Made by a program: the position numbers and the translations under genes. The notes beneath the pieces were generated by a model. That model was not told where the DNA came from and ran no database searches. It saw only the letters and a list, made by a program, of their open reading frames with translations. From contig NW_019775444.1 in the NCBI RefSeq assembly GCF_001039355.2, forward strand, positions 105,214 to 136,107: 30,894 nucleotides of DNA, given 5' to 3'. Below are positions 19,050 through 29,185 of this stretch, in pieces; positions within the stretch are counted from its first letter, which is position 1; every line of letters begins with the position of its first letter. Origin of the DNA: Lingula anatina. Its lineage: Eukaryota > Brachiopoda > Lingulata > Lingulida > Lingulidae.

Positions 19050-19544
19050 CTGGAAATAAAAAGACAGTCCAGTCAACCACTTGTCTTGGTCATGAAGATG
19101 TCTTCAGTGTGTTTTTGTATGGACTACATTTCTATAACATCTCCGAGGCATTTTACAAAATGCCTGCTATGACATGTAGGAGAGCATCCAATTGACAGCT
19201 AGTATACATGCAAGACTGATATCAAAATGTTCTTGATCTAGATATTCGAGAAGCATTTAATAATTAAGATGTTAGATCTATAATTTTGTCAGTATGTACA
19301 TCATCAAAAGAAGTCCAGGTGTAGATATATAATTTGTTTTAAGTTATTTCAAAATGTCTTATTTGCAATAACTATGATTTGTAAGAGTGCTTCGACCCAA
19401 GATTCTATTATTAATAATATTATATCTCTGTTCTTTCATTTATCAACCTAAATGTTTATCCTTAACCGAAGCATGAACATATATTAAAGTTCAAATTCTC
19501 AATGCAAGACCAATATGGTATGACAAGAAGCTTAACATTGTAAT

Positions 19545-21230
19545 CAGTGTATGAAATTCAAGGAAATTACTAGCCAGACCGCCGGGCAGGTAACTCTGAA
19601 AAGTTACCAGCCAGGCCATGTAGTTACCTGCCCTAGTTATGATAACCCCTAGAGTTAAGAGAGGTATGCTGAGGGGGTCTAGAATGCATTCTTGGGAGAG
19701 TAATTTGGAAATGAAAGGGCAATATCATGCCTTATGCATGGAAATTTAGAAATTGGTTGGATCTACTGAATGATACCTTGTCAGTGTTGGATTTAGAGGG
19801 GGGTCAGGGGGGTCCTGACGCCCCCCTTTTAATTTCTGTAAAAAAACCTCACCTCTTGAAATAAGACTTTCACTAGTTAAATTATAGTTCTAAACCATAC
19901 CAAAGGGCACCATTCACCATCTAAAATACCAAAAATTTTCAGGGCCCTTTAGCGGGCGGGGGAGGGCAGGGGTAGTCAATCCAGTTTATGTTCACCTTGC
20001 AGGCTGTCTCATTTCTTCTTCAATAATTTATTCATAACTATTAACTATTATTCCGATTTCGTGATGTCATTTGATCATAATTTTTGCTTTTCTGTACAGC
20101 AACAAGTATGACCAAATATATATTGTTGTCAAATAAATCGATCTCTGTGCTAACAATAAAGAATAAAGAATTCAGCACGTAGGGTCCCTTTGAATATCGC
20201 TTTTAAGCTTTAAAAAGCGGTCGGGAACGGTCCTGCACGCTAATGGCCCATAGACAGTCCTGCAGGGCCCCGTATCTCGAAAGCATTGCTTATTGAGAAT
20301 AGCTATATATATCACATAGAGGCTACAATATATTATATGGGGCGAGTATGTGTGAGTTATTGGATCGAGATACTTGCAGTCGGTAACAATGCGTGATACT
20401 TTCGAGTTACGGTTTTTGCAAAAAAATGTTGCCACTCGACTAATTGCAAATCGAAGTCACCTTTCCATGGGTCCCAATTTGTTCTCTTTCGTTTGGTTCT
20501 GTCGTAATCTTTAATTGTTATTTTTTATTTCTTCCCTCAATTGTTTTTCTTTTGTGAACTTCTCTATCGGACTTGATAGAATTTTTTCATTTTTGACAGC
20601 CCAAGATGAAAGCACGTGGGAAAAGAACTACATCTGACGCACGGCGTAAACTCGTACATTCACTCATAATTTTGGGAATCAAATTTTTTGTAAAATTCTC
20701 CTTTAATTTGCCTCCGTTGCCTGTATTACTGTTGATTATAAGCACTTCATGTACCTATAAGTCTATTTAATCAATATCATAACTTTTTATACTTTCACAT
20801 TTTTATTAATCTCAACCTACAAATTGCTACTCGCGGTATCTCCTCTACACAAAACAATGACATAACGTTATCTGCTGTGCACTGAAGCTGGTTAAGAACA
20901 ATGTGCCTCGTTTCAAATTGTCTTTCAACTTCATATCACACAGACGGAACTTCGAAAACGAGGCCACTGAGAGGGAGACTGTTGGTTACATTTCGATACG
21001 AGCGTTCGATTGCAAGCTATGGTTAGTTCTTTGCTTCTATGAAAGTGGGTGAAAACAGTGAGTTTATTTGATATTTTGCTGAAATCGCTTGTGAACATAG
21101 ACAAAATAAAAAGGTGAAAATAGGCTGTAAAAATAGCCAGCCCGTCGGGCGGGTAATTTGCAAATCTTACCCGCCCGGCCCGAAAGTTACCAGCCTTGGG
21201 CTGGCGGGCAGGCGGCCATTTCATACACTG
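19545..21230. mobile_element. hAT-like DNA transposon, 1.69 kb, non-autonomous
   Basis: Ends are CAGTGTATGAAAT and, read inward from the right, CAGTGTATGAAAT: 13 perfect bases opening with CAGTG, typical of hAT. TTGTAAT flanks both ends (19538-19544, 21231-21237), a 7 bp match where hAT normally gives 8. Inside each end is a GC-rich palindromic block (GCCGGGCAGGTAA..TTACCAGCC on the left, CCCGCCCGGC..AGCCTTGGGCTGG on the right). No transposase is readable; the minus ORFs at 20172-20435 and 20931-21260 have no family signature. A short G-run/C-run motif at about 19797-19830 (GGGGGGTCAGGGGGGTCC..GCCCCCC) may be a nested repeat. Confidence 0.75.
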
Positions 21231-21237
21231 TTGTAAT

Positions 21238-21550
21238 ACATGAGAATGTGTGCTGATCACTGTATTGTTTGTGTAATAACAGTTAGTTGAGTCAATTTAT
21301 TTCTCTGATACTTATATTTTATTTTCAGTCTATCCTGCTCTTACTAAGTCTTAGTAATGTCCCTCACTTTCAGTCTGTTACGTTCTTTATTTTCTTTCTT
21401 AAATCTCCAATATATGTTTTAATTTCCAATTGGTCAATGTCAATGAAACCCATGAATTTCTTTTTCCATACTAACTTTATCTATGCTCACTTTCTTTTCA
21501 ATAATTTTGCTGGGCATTACAAGTAAAGAAACTTTCTTTATTGATATGGT
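21238..21550. other. AT-rich spacer, no gene seen
   Basis: The ORF at 21287-21526 is F/I/L/S-rich, as expected from T-rich sequence, and is not called. Confidence 0.5.
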
Positions 21551-21718
21551 TTTGGAATAGCCTGGATTAATCAAGGAGTAGGGGATGAGAGTTCATTTAT
21601 AAAAGAATTTCATCAAAGGTACATGGATATTGACTTCCAGTCATGGTGTAACGAAATGAAACCAGATATATGTAAGTTAATTAAGCATTATCTCATTATT
21701 GAACCATGTGTTACAGTA
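21551..21718 (+). pseudogene. LINE fragment, post-RT C-terminal segment
   Basis: Open frame reading F-G-I-A-W-I-N-Q-G-V-G-D, then F-I-K-E-F-H-Q-R, then D-F-Q-S-W. The pattern FG..W.NQGVG...F...F..R..D...Q.W is a recurring feature of the C-terminal part of non-LTR retrotransposon polyproteins, after the RT fingers and thumb. Truncated on both sides. In an intact element this would follow the piece at 21790-22140, so the order here is wrong. Confidence 0.65.
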
Positions 21719-21789
21719 TTTGATAAATCTAGCTGTAAAGACACAGTTTATGGTAATCAACTGTGACGCAAGCCATGGAGAGACAATTC

Positions 21790-22140
21790 ATGTACCAGGT
21801 TTTAAAGTGGAAAATTGTGAATTATATTACTTATTTTGGTGCTGTGTTTAGCCAGGATGGCAAAGTGTCTACCTCTGTGAAAGAACACGTACTAAACAAG
21901 CCATCACACTTATGCAAATTCCCTGTGTTCATACAGAAGAACCAGGACTCTCCATTTTGGGTAAAGTGGAAAGTGTTCTCTTGAGCTCGATTTTGTATGG
22001 CAGTGAGGCATGGCAGTGTGGCGGTGCTATGTCAACCGTAGTTAAGTACAGTACTTGTCAGCTTTCAAGATCCTAATGGGAGTAAGGACGTCGACGCCCA
22101 ATGAACTCGTACTAGCAGAGCTAACCCCTCGCTGTTAGCT
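21790..22140 (+). pseudogene. LINE fragment, reverse transcriptase C-terminal part
   Basis: Frame 1 reads Y-F-G-A-V-F-S-Q-D-G-K, the Y-L-G-V-x-F-S-x-D-G block of non-LTR RTs. A frameshift near 21890 leads into R-T-K-Q-A-I-T-L-M and L-S-S-I-L-Y-G-S-E-A-W, the YGSE.W block. A further shift leads into L-M-G-V-R-T-S-T-P-N-E-L-V-L-A-E-L, the LGV..STPN..V..EL block, before a TAG. At least two frameshifts, so it is dead. Confidence 0.8.
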
Positions 22141-22350
22141 AGAGTAAGTGTTAAGAAATTTGTTTAACCAAATATTAAAGCTAATAGAATGGTTAAACCC
22201 GCATATAATAATGCTTTGTCCGTTAATTAAATACTTTTGATTATATGTGGGAATAAAATTAACTAATTAACTATATCTGATTCAGTTTTAGCACAATTCA
22301 TATATTCAAATTATCAACTTTAAATTGAAGAAGGTAGACACAGTGGTAAG
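22141..22350. other. AT-rich spacer between LINE pieces
   Basis: No feature seen. It may be LINE sequence too decayed to read. Confidence 0.4.
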
Positions 22351-22359
22351 TCTGGGGAT

Positions 22360-22590
22360 CAGAGAATTTGTCAGTGTTGTAATTGGGAGGTAGTCGAGTG
22401 CGAAAGGCACTTCTTGTTAGAATGTCTTCTATATAGCGATTTACGGGATAATATCTTATCGGATATTTGTAATTGGGAATTGGGTTCACATGAAAGATTT
22501 ATCATACTGATGAAATAAAAAAATATTAAAGTTTTAAGAAAAATAGCATATGATTTGACAAAAGCAAAAATAAAAAGAAAGTCATTATAA
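22360..22590 (+). pseudogene. LINE fragment, 3' CCHC-type zinc knuckle and tail
   Basis: An open frame from 22360 to a TAA at 22516 reads I-C-Q-C-C-N-W, then E-R-H-F-L-L-E-C-L-L-Y-S-D-L-R: Cys at 22369 and 22378, His at 22408, Cys at 22423 (C-x2-C-x9-H-x4-C). This finger followed by Y.DLR is typical of the C-terminus of several LINE ORF2 clades. After the TAA the same frame stays open to 22590 with a lysine-rich end. The ORFs on the minus strand here are shadows. Confidence 0.75.
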
Positions 22591-22639
22591 GAAATGGACA
22601 AGGGAAATGTAAAGTGTACAATGTTCAAAACCTGCCTGT

Positions 22640-23206
22640 CGTGAACGTAAACTACCGAGCAGTTGTCACTGCAAGCTATACCAATTTAGGGCGTGAATGC
22701 TATACTGAGATGTCAGTCATGTTTTGGGTTTTTCCACCACAACGAAGCCTCTAAACTATATGATTCAGCAGTAAAACACATTCTTATATGTATGCAGCTG
22801 AGATATGGGGTTATCGGCAGTACTGAAAAATAGATTCTGTATACAAATGGCGTGTTTGAACCAAAACCAAAACTTGTAAGTTTTATGGCGCTAAGTGAAT
22901 GTGTTAGAATACTGTTATATGTAGCAAGCTACCCAGGTTGTGAATGCTATGTTGAGATGTCAGTCGTAATTGAGTTTTTTGTAGGAACTCCTTTCCAAAC
23001 GTTGACTGTTGAACATATAAGACTGTCAGAATTCAAGCTTCTTTTCTCTGGTGACATCCATCCAAGCCCAGGGCCAGAGCTTATTAAGTCTTGAGGTGGC
23101 TTAAAAATACTCTTTTCTAACATACCTAGCCTAGGAGCTGAAAGCAGTCTAAGGTTTGAAGCCCTATCCCTTTGCTCCAAACTATCTGGAATTAATATCA
23201 TCAGTT
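22640..23206 (+). pseudogene. LINE 5' end with degenerate 2A-like motif and start of the endonuclease
   Basis: Two diverged copies of a 5' unit (GCAAGCTA..GAATGCTAT..TGAGATGTCAGTC) at about 22670-22735 and 22925-22985 look like 5' UTR monomers. The ORF 22852-23094 ends F-K-L-L-F-S-G-D-I-H-P-S-P-G-P. The D-(V/I)-x-x-N-P-G-P form is the known 2A-like ribosome-skipping motif at the N-terminus of some APE-type LINEs; here the second variable position and the Asn are changed (H, S). After an in-frame TGA the same frame continues as G-G-L-K-I-L-F-S-N-I-P-S-L, matching the start of an APE endonuclease domain, then stops again at 23204. Confidence 0.7.
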
Positions 23207-23633
23207 AACAACTGGACATAATGATAAAATCTTTGAAATTGTTTCAATGTTTCTAATTGATAATGTTAAAATGATTAGTCAGGGCATCCTTGATGGTCTT
23301 CCATCCACCAACCCTCTCCCTCCCCTGATCAACTAGTCTTGCACTTCCCGCACTTCTGTGCCCATGCCCCCCCCTTCCCTGTTGCTCTATTTAATATTAG
23401 TATTATTATTGGTATTACAATTATTATTACTTTTATATAATCATTATTAACTCATTTATTTATCATTAGTTAAAATAATGCAGGCGAGCACATAATGCTG
23501 CGGCAACTTTTGAATTTATTTTTTTTTTTTATATTTGTTTATCTTTAAATATATAGAAATAAATCTGATAAGAAAGTCTGAAAAGTTGTATGCCACTTTC
23601 TAGTGGACTGTCGACTAGTAATTTAAAGATAAA
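23207..23633. other. AT-rich spacer, no gene seen
   Basis: Contains a C-rich patch (23365-23380) and ATT/TTA runs. Confidence 0.5.
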
Positions 23634-23864
23634 ATGGCGAGAACGTATAAGAGAAAAGTCTGAGAAAGGCAAATATGGCAAACTTAATTGGCAGCAGCTT
23701 TGAAGGCGTTTTTTTTTTTTTTTTTGCATGTGTGCCTCTGGTCCATTATAGCCGAGAGTTTGGTGTACCCGCACGCACCCTGCGATGCCACTGGGACCAG
23801 AAAGTGGCTGTACCAGGTACTCTTAATTTTGGAAGGTACATGCATCATAGCGCCCTGCCGTAAA
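23634..23864 (+). pseudogene. Broken pipsqueak-type HTH exon (pogo/Tigger or jerky-like transposase N-terminus)
   Basis: An ATG at 23634 opens M-A-R-T-Y-K-R-K. A frameshift then leads to S-E-K-G-K-Y-G-K and another to L-A-A-A-L-K-A. A run of 17 T (23710-23726) follows, and then R-E-F-G-V-P-A-R-T-L-R-C-H-W and K-V-A-V-P-G-T-L-N-F-G-R-Y. The GVP.RTLR..W..KV..PGT.N.GR pattern is the pipsqueak DNA-binding helix-turn-helix found in DDE transposases and in domesticated relatives. At least two frameshifts and the poly-T destroy the reading frame. ORFs 23675-23863 and 23688-23870 are two frames of this remnant. Confidence 0.65.
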
Positions 23865-25121
23865 CAGTAGAATTACAGCTGAAGTTTCAAGTCACTGAAA
23901 CAGAGAGATGACTGTACTGGTTAAAAATCCTAGATATGCAGTACCTTGCATTTGATATTAACAGAAAATGCACAGGCTGCCCATTCATTCAACAGCGAGT
24001 TATGGATGGCAGGGTAAGACTGGGTGCAAGGATTTCTCTCGCCTCACGGCTTAAGCATTCGTCAGTCTCTGTGATAATATGGAAAGAAGTTGGAAGTTAG
24101 TTTCGAGAGATAGCTTTACTGTTTGATCATAAGTATATAGCTCTTTATTCTGTCCATGTTTGACATTTTCCTGTCTTTTCAAAGCAGAGAATTAGAAAGT
24201 AGAATTGTGAAAGAAACGGAGTAAGACTAGTTGAATGATATAGATACAATTGAGATAAAGTTCAATTGTTTAAGAACAATTTTGACTTTTCCTATCTCAT
24301 CAGATTAGTAAATGGATTGACGATTAAAGAATAGTAAATTATCAAACCTTAGTAAAAGTTTTACAATAAGACTTTTATAAATTAAGTTTTTGTAAGATTC
24401 AGTCAAATATAAAGTCGAGTCACTGCTAGAAAGGAAATGAAAAACCTTATGAAAGAGGCTTGAGAACCCAGAGTTTGTAGTTTACACAAATGCGCCTGGT
24501 AGACAGAATAGTTAAGACACCACATAATGGATTCCAGTTGTTCAGGGCGAGATATGTCGACTACGTTGAATGTCAGGTTGGTGAAATATTTATCTCACGT
24601 CTTTTCAAATGTATTGTTGGTGTATGACAGCTTAATTTTGCCACCCTGGACATGTACAGTGCGTAGTATTTATAATGACTGATGTTGTGATTGTTATCTT
24701 AATTCTAGCAAGCTATTTATCTAATTTTACTAGTAAATGTGCTTAAAAAAATAAAAAGGTAGCATTTACAACAGTAACATACGGTTTGGTATATATCTGG
24801 GGTCTTATAATAAGTATTACAGAATAGTACTAAAAATCTATCTTAAAATGCCTTCCACATATTGTTAACCCACAATATATTTGGTCCTGATGCAGAAACT
24901 AGAATACTAGTTGAGCTTGCACAGTTTCAGAAACTGTAAAGTATTCAAAATACTTGGGTGTGTCTTAAAAACATGTTAAACCCTTTTTCCTCCAGCAATT
25001 ACAAAGCTGGAGACCTGTGCACCTGTGTAATTTACTTATTTTGTTAATATTTTAGATACTATAGTGCCGTGGTCTTTCCCATGTTGGACAGTGACCACTA
25101 ACACTTTCTGAAATTGTCCAG
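23865..25121. other. Non-coding stretch, probably intron
   Basis: No gene, element end or strong repeat recognised over 1.25 kb. A TTGTCCAG acceptor closes it at 25121. Confidence 0.5.
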
Positions 25122-25550
25122 TTGTATGTGGTTGACAAGGAAAATGGGCCTATGGAAGACTTTTTTCAAGAGAGAGCACTAGATCCTCTATACATCCAGG
25201 CTGTGGAGCACATTTCCAAGGGCCAAGGGCCTGGAAACTACACCATGTGGGGAGAATTACAGTTAGTAATTTCTACAGTGTCAGCACAACTACCACCAGA
25301 AAACAAGATTGTAGTATTGTCAAGAAGATTATGGGCAGGGAAGGCGACTGGATGTCTGCACATGCTTAAACTACGGGAGGAAGATAGAGCCTATTGCTAT
25401 AGACAAAAGTATGTGGACAAAGTGCTACATAAACATGTGCATGGAAAATGCACAGAGTGTGGACTGATACTACATGCAAGTCAGATTTTCGCTTTGCTGC
25501 CAGTCAAGTTGGATAAGTATCCTGTAATTGTTGCACAGAAGGCATTTTAG
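25122..25550 (+). CDS. Terminal exon of an unrecognised, well-preserved gene
   Basis: The frame opens exactly after a TTGTCCAG acceptor and runs 142 codons to TAG, followed at once by AATAAA. The first codon is TTG, so this is a 3' exon whose start lies upstream, not a complete protein. Composition is strongly protein-like. Around residues 42-75 it reads M-W-G-E-L-Q-L-V-I-S and N-K-I-V-V-L-S-R-R-L-W. Around residues 80-100 it is charged (K-L-R-E-E-D-R-A-Y-C-Y-R-Q). A possible metal site is H-V-H-G-K-C-T-E-C-G (about residues 104-113). It ends with an L-L-P-V-K segment. No signal peptide or membrane helix. I do not recognise the family. The absence of stops and the good splice and polyA context suggest a live gene. 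Confidence 0.6.
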   Translation: MYVVDKENGPMEDFFQERALDPLYIQAVEHISKGQGPGNYTMWGELQLVISTVSAQLPPENKIVVLSRRLWAGKATGCLHMLKLREEDRAYCYRQKYVDKVLHKHVHGKCTECGLILHASQIFALLPVKLDKYPVIVAQKAF

Positions 25551-25551
25551 A

Positions 25552-25557
25552 AATAAA
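25552..25557 (+). promoter_or_regulatory. Polyadenylation signal AATAAA
   Basis: It lies two bases after the TAG of the exon at 25122-25550. Good evidence that this exon is the last of its gene. Confidence 0.6.
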
Positions 25558-26428
25558 ATGCCAAATTAAGTATTTATTGAAACATCTTTTTCTGGTTTCG
25601 CATAAGTATCACATTGTATGTGGGAGTAATGGACAACCACAGCTTACCAAGTCCTCTTCATGGTACTCTCTAATTCAGTTGCAGCTTGTCCCCCCAAAAG
25701 GACATATGTGCATTGCTACAAGGCTACCAGTGTTAATGTGTGGTTTAAAATTTGAGTTAAGGGCCCTATTAGGAAGTCAAGCCTGGTGCGACAGAAGTGG
25801 TAGTCCTAAGAACGGAAGTCCGAAGTCCAATGTTAGTGCGCCAAGTCACATGACCCTGTGGTCACTCTTAGTTAGGTGAACATTAATCAGTCACGTGGTT
25901 TTGGGTATGCATGGTATAGAAATCTCGAGAGAATTTAGTAGACAAGTAGCAAGCAAACCGGTCGGTCACCTGTGTTTGGAACTGTAGATAGCATATAATG
26001 TGAGTAATTGTAACATGTATTTTTTTTACTTTACTGTAGTTTGTTTCTAATTCTGAGTTTATTATTTATTGCATACTTACATCATTTTTACATTTTTTTT
26101 TTATAGATTTGTACAAGGCCTAAAGTACACAAAGAACAAACGTGCCACGGTGTCTATTGTGCTAACGGGAATGTTACAAATTGTGCTGTCTATATGTCAG
26201 TAAGGGATTCAGTTATTTTATGCTTAACGTCGGCTACATCCCACATGTTTAGGTTAGGGTTAGTTGGAGTATCGGGGCTAATTTATGGGGAGAATGTCAC
26301 CTGTACAAAGTAATGGGGATCGGGCAACGGTTCATTACAGACTACCATTCCTGTCACACCAGCAATTTAACAATGTCAAGTGGCCTTTGAGAGAATAAAC
26401 AATAACCGAAACCCATTCTCAATTCTAG
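25558..26428. other. Intergenic or intron stretch
   Basis: No supported gene. A pyrimidine-rich acceptor at about 26090-26105 is followed by open frames up to a GTAAGG near 26199, so a small exon is possible, but its phase does not fit the next exon. The ORF at 25577-25879 has no recognisable content. Confidence 0.35.
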
Positions 26429-26538
26429 GTGCATGTAAAGTATATTTTAAATCTCAGAAAGATGACCTAAAGAGGGAAGAGGGTGGCAGAAAGGAGAATC
26501 ATAGGATTAGAGTCAGACGCAACAAACACTTAAAAGCA
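26429..26538 (+). CDS. Exon of unrecognised basic protein, shared upstream exon
   Basis: Between a TCAATTCTAG acceptor and GTAAGT. It encodes A-C-K-V-Y-F-K-S-Q-K-D-D-L-K-R-E-E, then R-I-R-V-R-R-N-K-H-L-K-A, highly charged and helix-prone. It leaves in phase 0, and both duplicated exons downstream (27124, 28132) enter in phase 0 with K-L-H-R, so the basic stretch reads through. The upstream exon is not identified. Possible nuclear or nucleic-acid-binding role is inference from charge only. Confidence 0.5.
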
Positions 26539-27123
26539 GTAAGTATTTTTAATCCCATTTATTAAATTCAAATGCCACAGTCAAGATTAAAAGCCGCCTT
26601 TTTGTCTCACAAATATTTTCCTTATTCTTTCCTTGGCTGCATATTAGTCCCAAGTGTAGTTTGTCAAACATTTTAGTCCATTTTCACTTTTTGAGGCAAA
26701 GTGGTCAACAAAGAGCTAGGTAAAGGTGTCATAATCACCCAAAACTAAGAATTTCTTTTACGTACATGATTACTTGTGCATTGAAGGTTTATGTGTGATC
26801 TTAAATATTTATGTGATAGACTGCTTAGTTATTTCATTAATTATCTTTGTAATTTTGGTAAAATGTTGGATATTGTCGGAATAAATTTAGTCAGATGAGG
26901 AAGTGCAAAAAATTGTTGGTATCCACAGATTGATTTACAAAAATCTGTGCTGCCTGCTGTGGGGGTGTCTGCTTTTTTTCTGCACTTTGTTGGTCTGTCT
27001 GTGCATGTGAGGTGTGCACGTTAACTTTCCGATCCTGAAATTTCCTTTAAAAAGGAGCTTGACTGGAATCGGTTAAACGTTATTGACCATTAGTATAAGT
27101 TGGTTGTTCTTTCAACTTTGCAG

Positions 27124-27391
27124 AAACTGCACAGAAGAAGAACTGCCCTGCAGATGGCAGAATGGACAGAGAGGAAGAAGGAAAAGGTTGGAGTATTGAT
27201 GAAGAAGGAATACACGTCTAGTGACGAAGAGAACGAGTTTGGGGAAAGGACTGTTAGAGAAATACAATGGGAGTCAGAGAAAATGCAACGATACAAGAGA
27301 AAACTAGACTCTATATACCATAAACAGCAACCCGAACGCACGAGAAAAATGACAATCGTGCCAAAAAGGGACGGGGCACTTTCTGAAAGAG
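27124..27391 (+). CDS. Penultimate exon, unit 1, of unrecognised gene
   Basis: A 268-base exon between CAACTTTGCAG and GGTAAG, phase 0 in, phase 1 out. It starts K-L-H-R-R-R-T-A-L-Q, continues with a charged helix (W-T-E-R-K-K-E-K-V-G-V), an acidic patch S-S-D-E-E-N-E-F, then W-E-S-E-K-M-Q-R-Y-K-R-K-L-D. Basic-acidic-basic layout with no Cys or His finger. Similar charged modules occur in transposon-associated proteins of marine invertebrates, but I cannot name the family. Confidence 0.6.
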
Positions 27392-27566
27392 GTAAGCCCC
27401 AAGATTGCCCATCATAGGCATGAATTTAGACTTAAATGTGTTCAATTAACCTGTGATTTTCAAAAGGAAAAACTTTCGTATTTTTGTTTTTTTAATGGAT
27501 CTTTGGGAAAAGATTAAGGGTTTTTAGTTATTGATGCAATAAATTATTATCATTTTAAATCCACAG

Positions 27567-27604
27567 ACCTCATGTTTATTGAATGGATTGGGATGAGCAA
27601 GTAA
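27567..27604 (+). CDS. Last exon, unit 1
   Basis: Acceptor AAATCCACAG. Joined in phase 1 to the 27391 donor it gives D-L-M-F-I-E-W-I-G-M-S-K and TAA. The unit 2 counterpart lacks exactly three bases (the L codon), so the frame is kept in both. That in-frame indel supports a real coding exon. Confidence 0.5.
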
Positions 27605-28131
27605 TGCCAAGTAGTACAAATTGACTAAGAATTGAAAAATGTCTTAATTGCCTTAATGTGATCATAAACAAGTTAAAAACGGAACAAAAATCTTAACTTT
27701 CTGGGAAAAGAGTATTAAAGACAAACTGCAAATTGTTATTTTTTATTGGAAGGGTTTGAACGAAAATAGCTTTAACCAATGAAAAAGGGTTATAAGAAGT
27801 TGCAAAAAATATGTGTGATCTTAAATATTTGTGATAGACTGCTTAGTTATTTCATTAATTATCTCTGTAATTTTGGTGAAATGTTGGATATTGATGAAAT
27901 AAAGTCGGATGAGGAAGTGCAAACAATTGATGGTATCCCCAGAATTGATAAAAAAAATCTGTGCTGCCTTCTGTGGGGGTGTGCGCTTTTTTCTGCACTT
28001 TGTTGGTTCATCTGTGTGTGGTGTGCACGTTAACTTTCCGATCCTGAAATTTCCTTTAAAAAGGAGCTTGACTGGAATCGGTTAAATGTTATTTACCATT
28101 AAGTAAGTTGGTTGTTCTTTCACCTTTGCAG

Positions 28132-28399
28132 AAACTGCACAGAAGTAGAACTGCCCTGCAGATGGCAGAATGGACAGAGAGGAAGAAGGAAAAGGTTGGA
28201 GTATTGATGAAGAAGGAATACATGTCTAGCGACGAAGAGAACAAGTTTGGGGAAAGGACTGTTAGAGAAATACAATGGGAGTCAGAAAAAATGCAACGAT
28301 ACAAGAGAAAATTAGACTCTATATACCGTAAACAGCAACCCGAACGCACAAGAAAAATGACAATCGTGCTAAAAAGGAACGGGCCACTTTCTGAAAGAG
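28132..28399 (+). CDS. Penultimate exon, unit 2
   Basis: Exactly 268 bases like unit 1, between CACCTTTGCAG and GGTAAG, same phases. About eight amino acid differences from unit 1 (R to S in R-R-R, T to M before S-S-D-E-E, E to K, H to R, P to L, D to N, A to P) and no stop or frameshift. Length and splice sites have been maintained since the duplication. Confidence 0.6.
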
Positions 28400-28594
28400 G
28401 TAAGCCCCAAGATTGCCCACCATGGGCATGTATTTAGACTTTAATATGTTTGATTAACGTGTGATTTTCAAAAGAAAGACTTTCGGATTTTTTGTTTTTT
28501 AAATGGATCTGTGGGAAAAAATTAACTCAAAGGCTTATTTATTGATGGTCTTTTTACATTTCTTTTGCAATAAATTGTAATTTTAAATCCACAG

Positions 28595-28629
28595 ACATGT
28601 TTGTTGAACGGATTGTGATGAGCAAGTAA
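28595..28629 (+). CDS. Last exon, unit 2
   Basis: Acceptor AAATCCACAG. Gives D-M-F-V-E-R-I-V-M-S-K and TAA in phase with the 28399 donor. Shares the M-S-K terminus with unit 1. Confidence 0.5.
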
Positions 28630-28825
28630 CACCAAGTAGTACAAATTGACTATAAGCATTGAAAATGTCTTAATAGCCTTAATGTGATCATTAACAAGTT
28701 AAAAGAAGGAATGAAAACTTTTTGGGAAAGGGGCATTAAAGACCAACTGCAATTTGCTATTTTAAATTGTAGAGAGTTTGAACTGAAAAAAGCTTTAACC
28801 AAAGGGTTATAAGAAGTTGCACATA

Positions 28826-29185
28826 AACTCTTACACTGACAAAGGGTTATAAAGACGTAAAAAAAATCGCTTTTACCTGTTCGAAAAATGCTTATAAGTA
28901 TGTTTAACCTAAATTGGCCTTTGCTGTTCGGAAGACGTAACAAAAAGTGCTTCTACCTGCTAGGATAATAGTTACAAGGATGTTACACCTAAATTGGCCT
29001 TTACCTGATCAGAAAAGGGTAATAAAGACAGAATAAAAATCACTTTTACATGCCCAGAAAAGGGTTATAAGGACATTGTACTTAAATTGGTCTTAACTTG
29101 ATTAGAAAAGTTATAAAGACATAATATAATCCCTTTTACATGCTCAGAAAAGGGTTATAAGGGCGTTTTACCTAAATTGGGCTTT
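28826..29185. repeat. Short tandem array, about 4 units of 80-93 bp
   Basis: The words AAATTGG (28911, 28991, 29084, 29174), AGAAAAGGGT.ATAA and CTTTTACATG/CTTTTACCTG recur in the same order. The AAAGGGTTATAAGAAG end of the 1 kb duplication is the same word, so the array may have grown from its edge. Confidence 0.75.

Larger units (their letters stand above)
17737..19358. repeat. 1.6 kb direct duplication, second copy (contig 4 start)
   Basis: See 16091-17735. After 19358 the sequence continues into unique DNA with no break. Confidence 0.95.
26791..27810 (+). repeat. 1.02 kb tandem duplication, unit 1
   Basis: Begins ATGTGTGATCTTAAATATTT and ends GGGTTATAAGAAGTTGCAAA. Unit 2 starts the next base with the same words. 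Divergence is several percent with small indels, so it is older than the contig-end duplications, and no n lies at the joint. Confidence 0.9.
27811..28825 (+). repeat. 1.02 kb tandem duplication, unit 2
   Basis: Colinear with 26791-27810 over its whole length. Confidence 0.9.

Noticed and set aside
26090-26199. Possible small exon between a T-rich acceptor and GTAAGG
   Set aside because: Neither open frame has a phase compatible with the next supported exon at 26429, and no family is recognisable.
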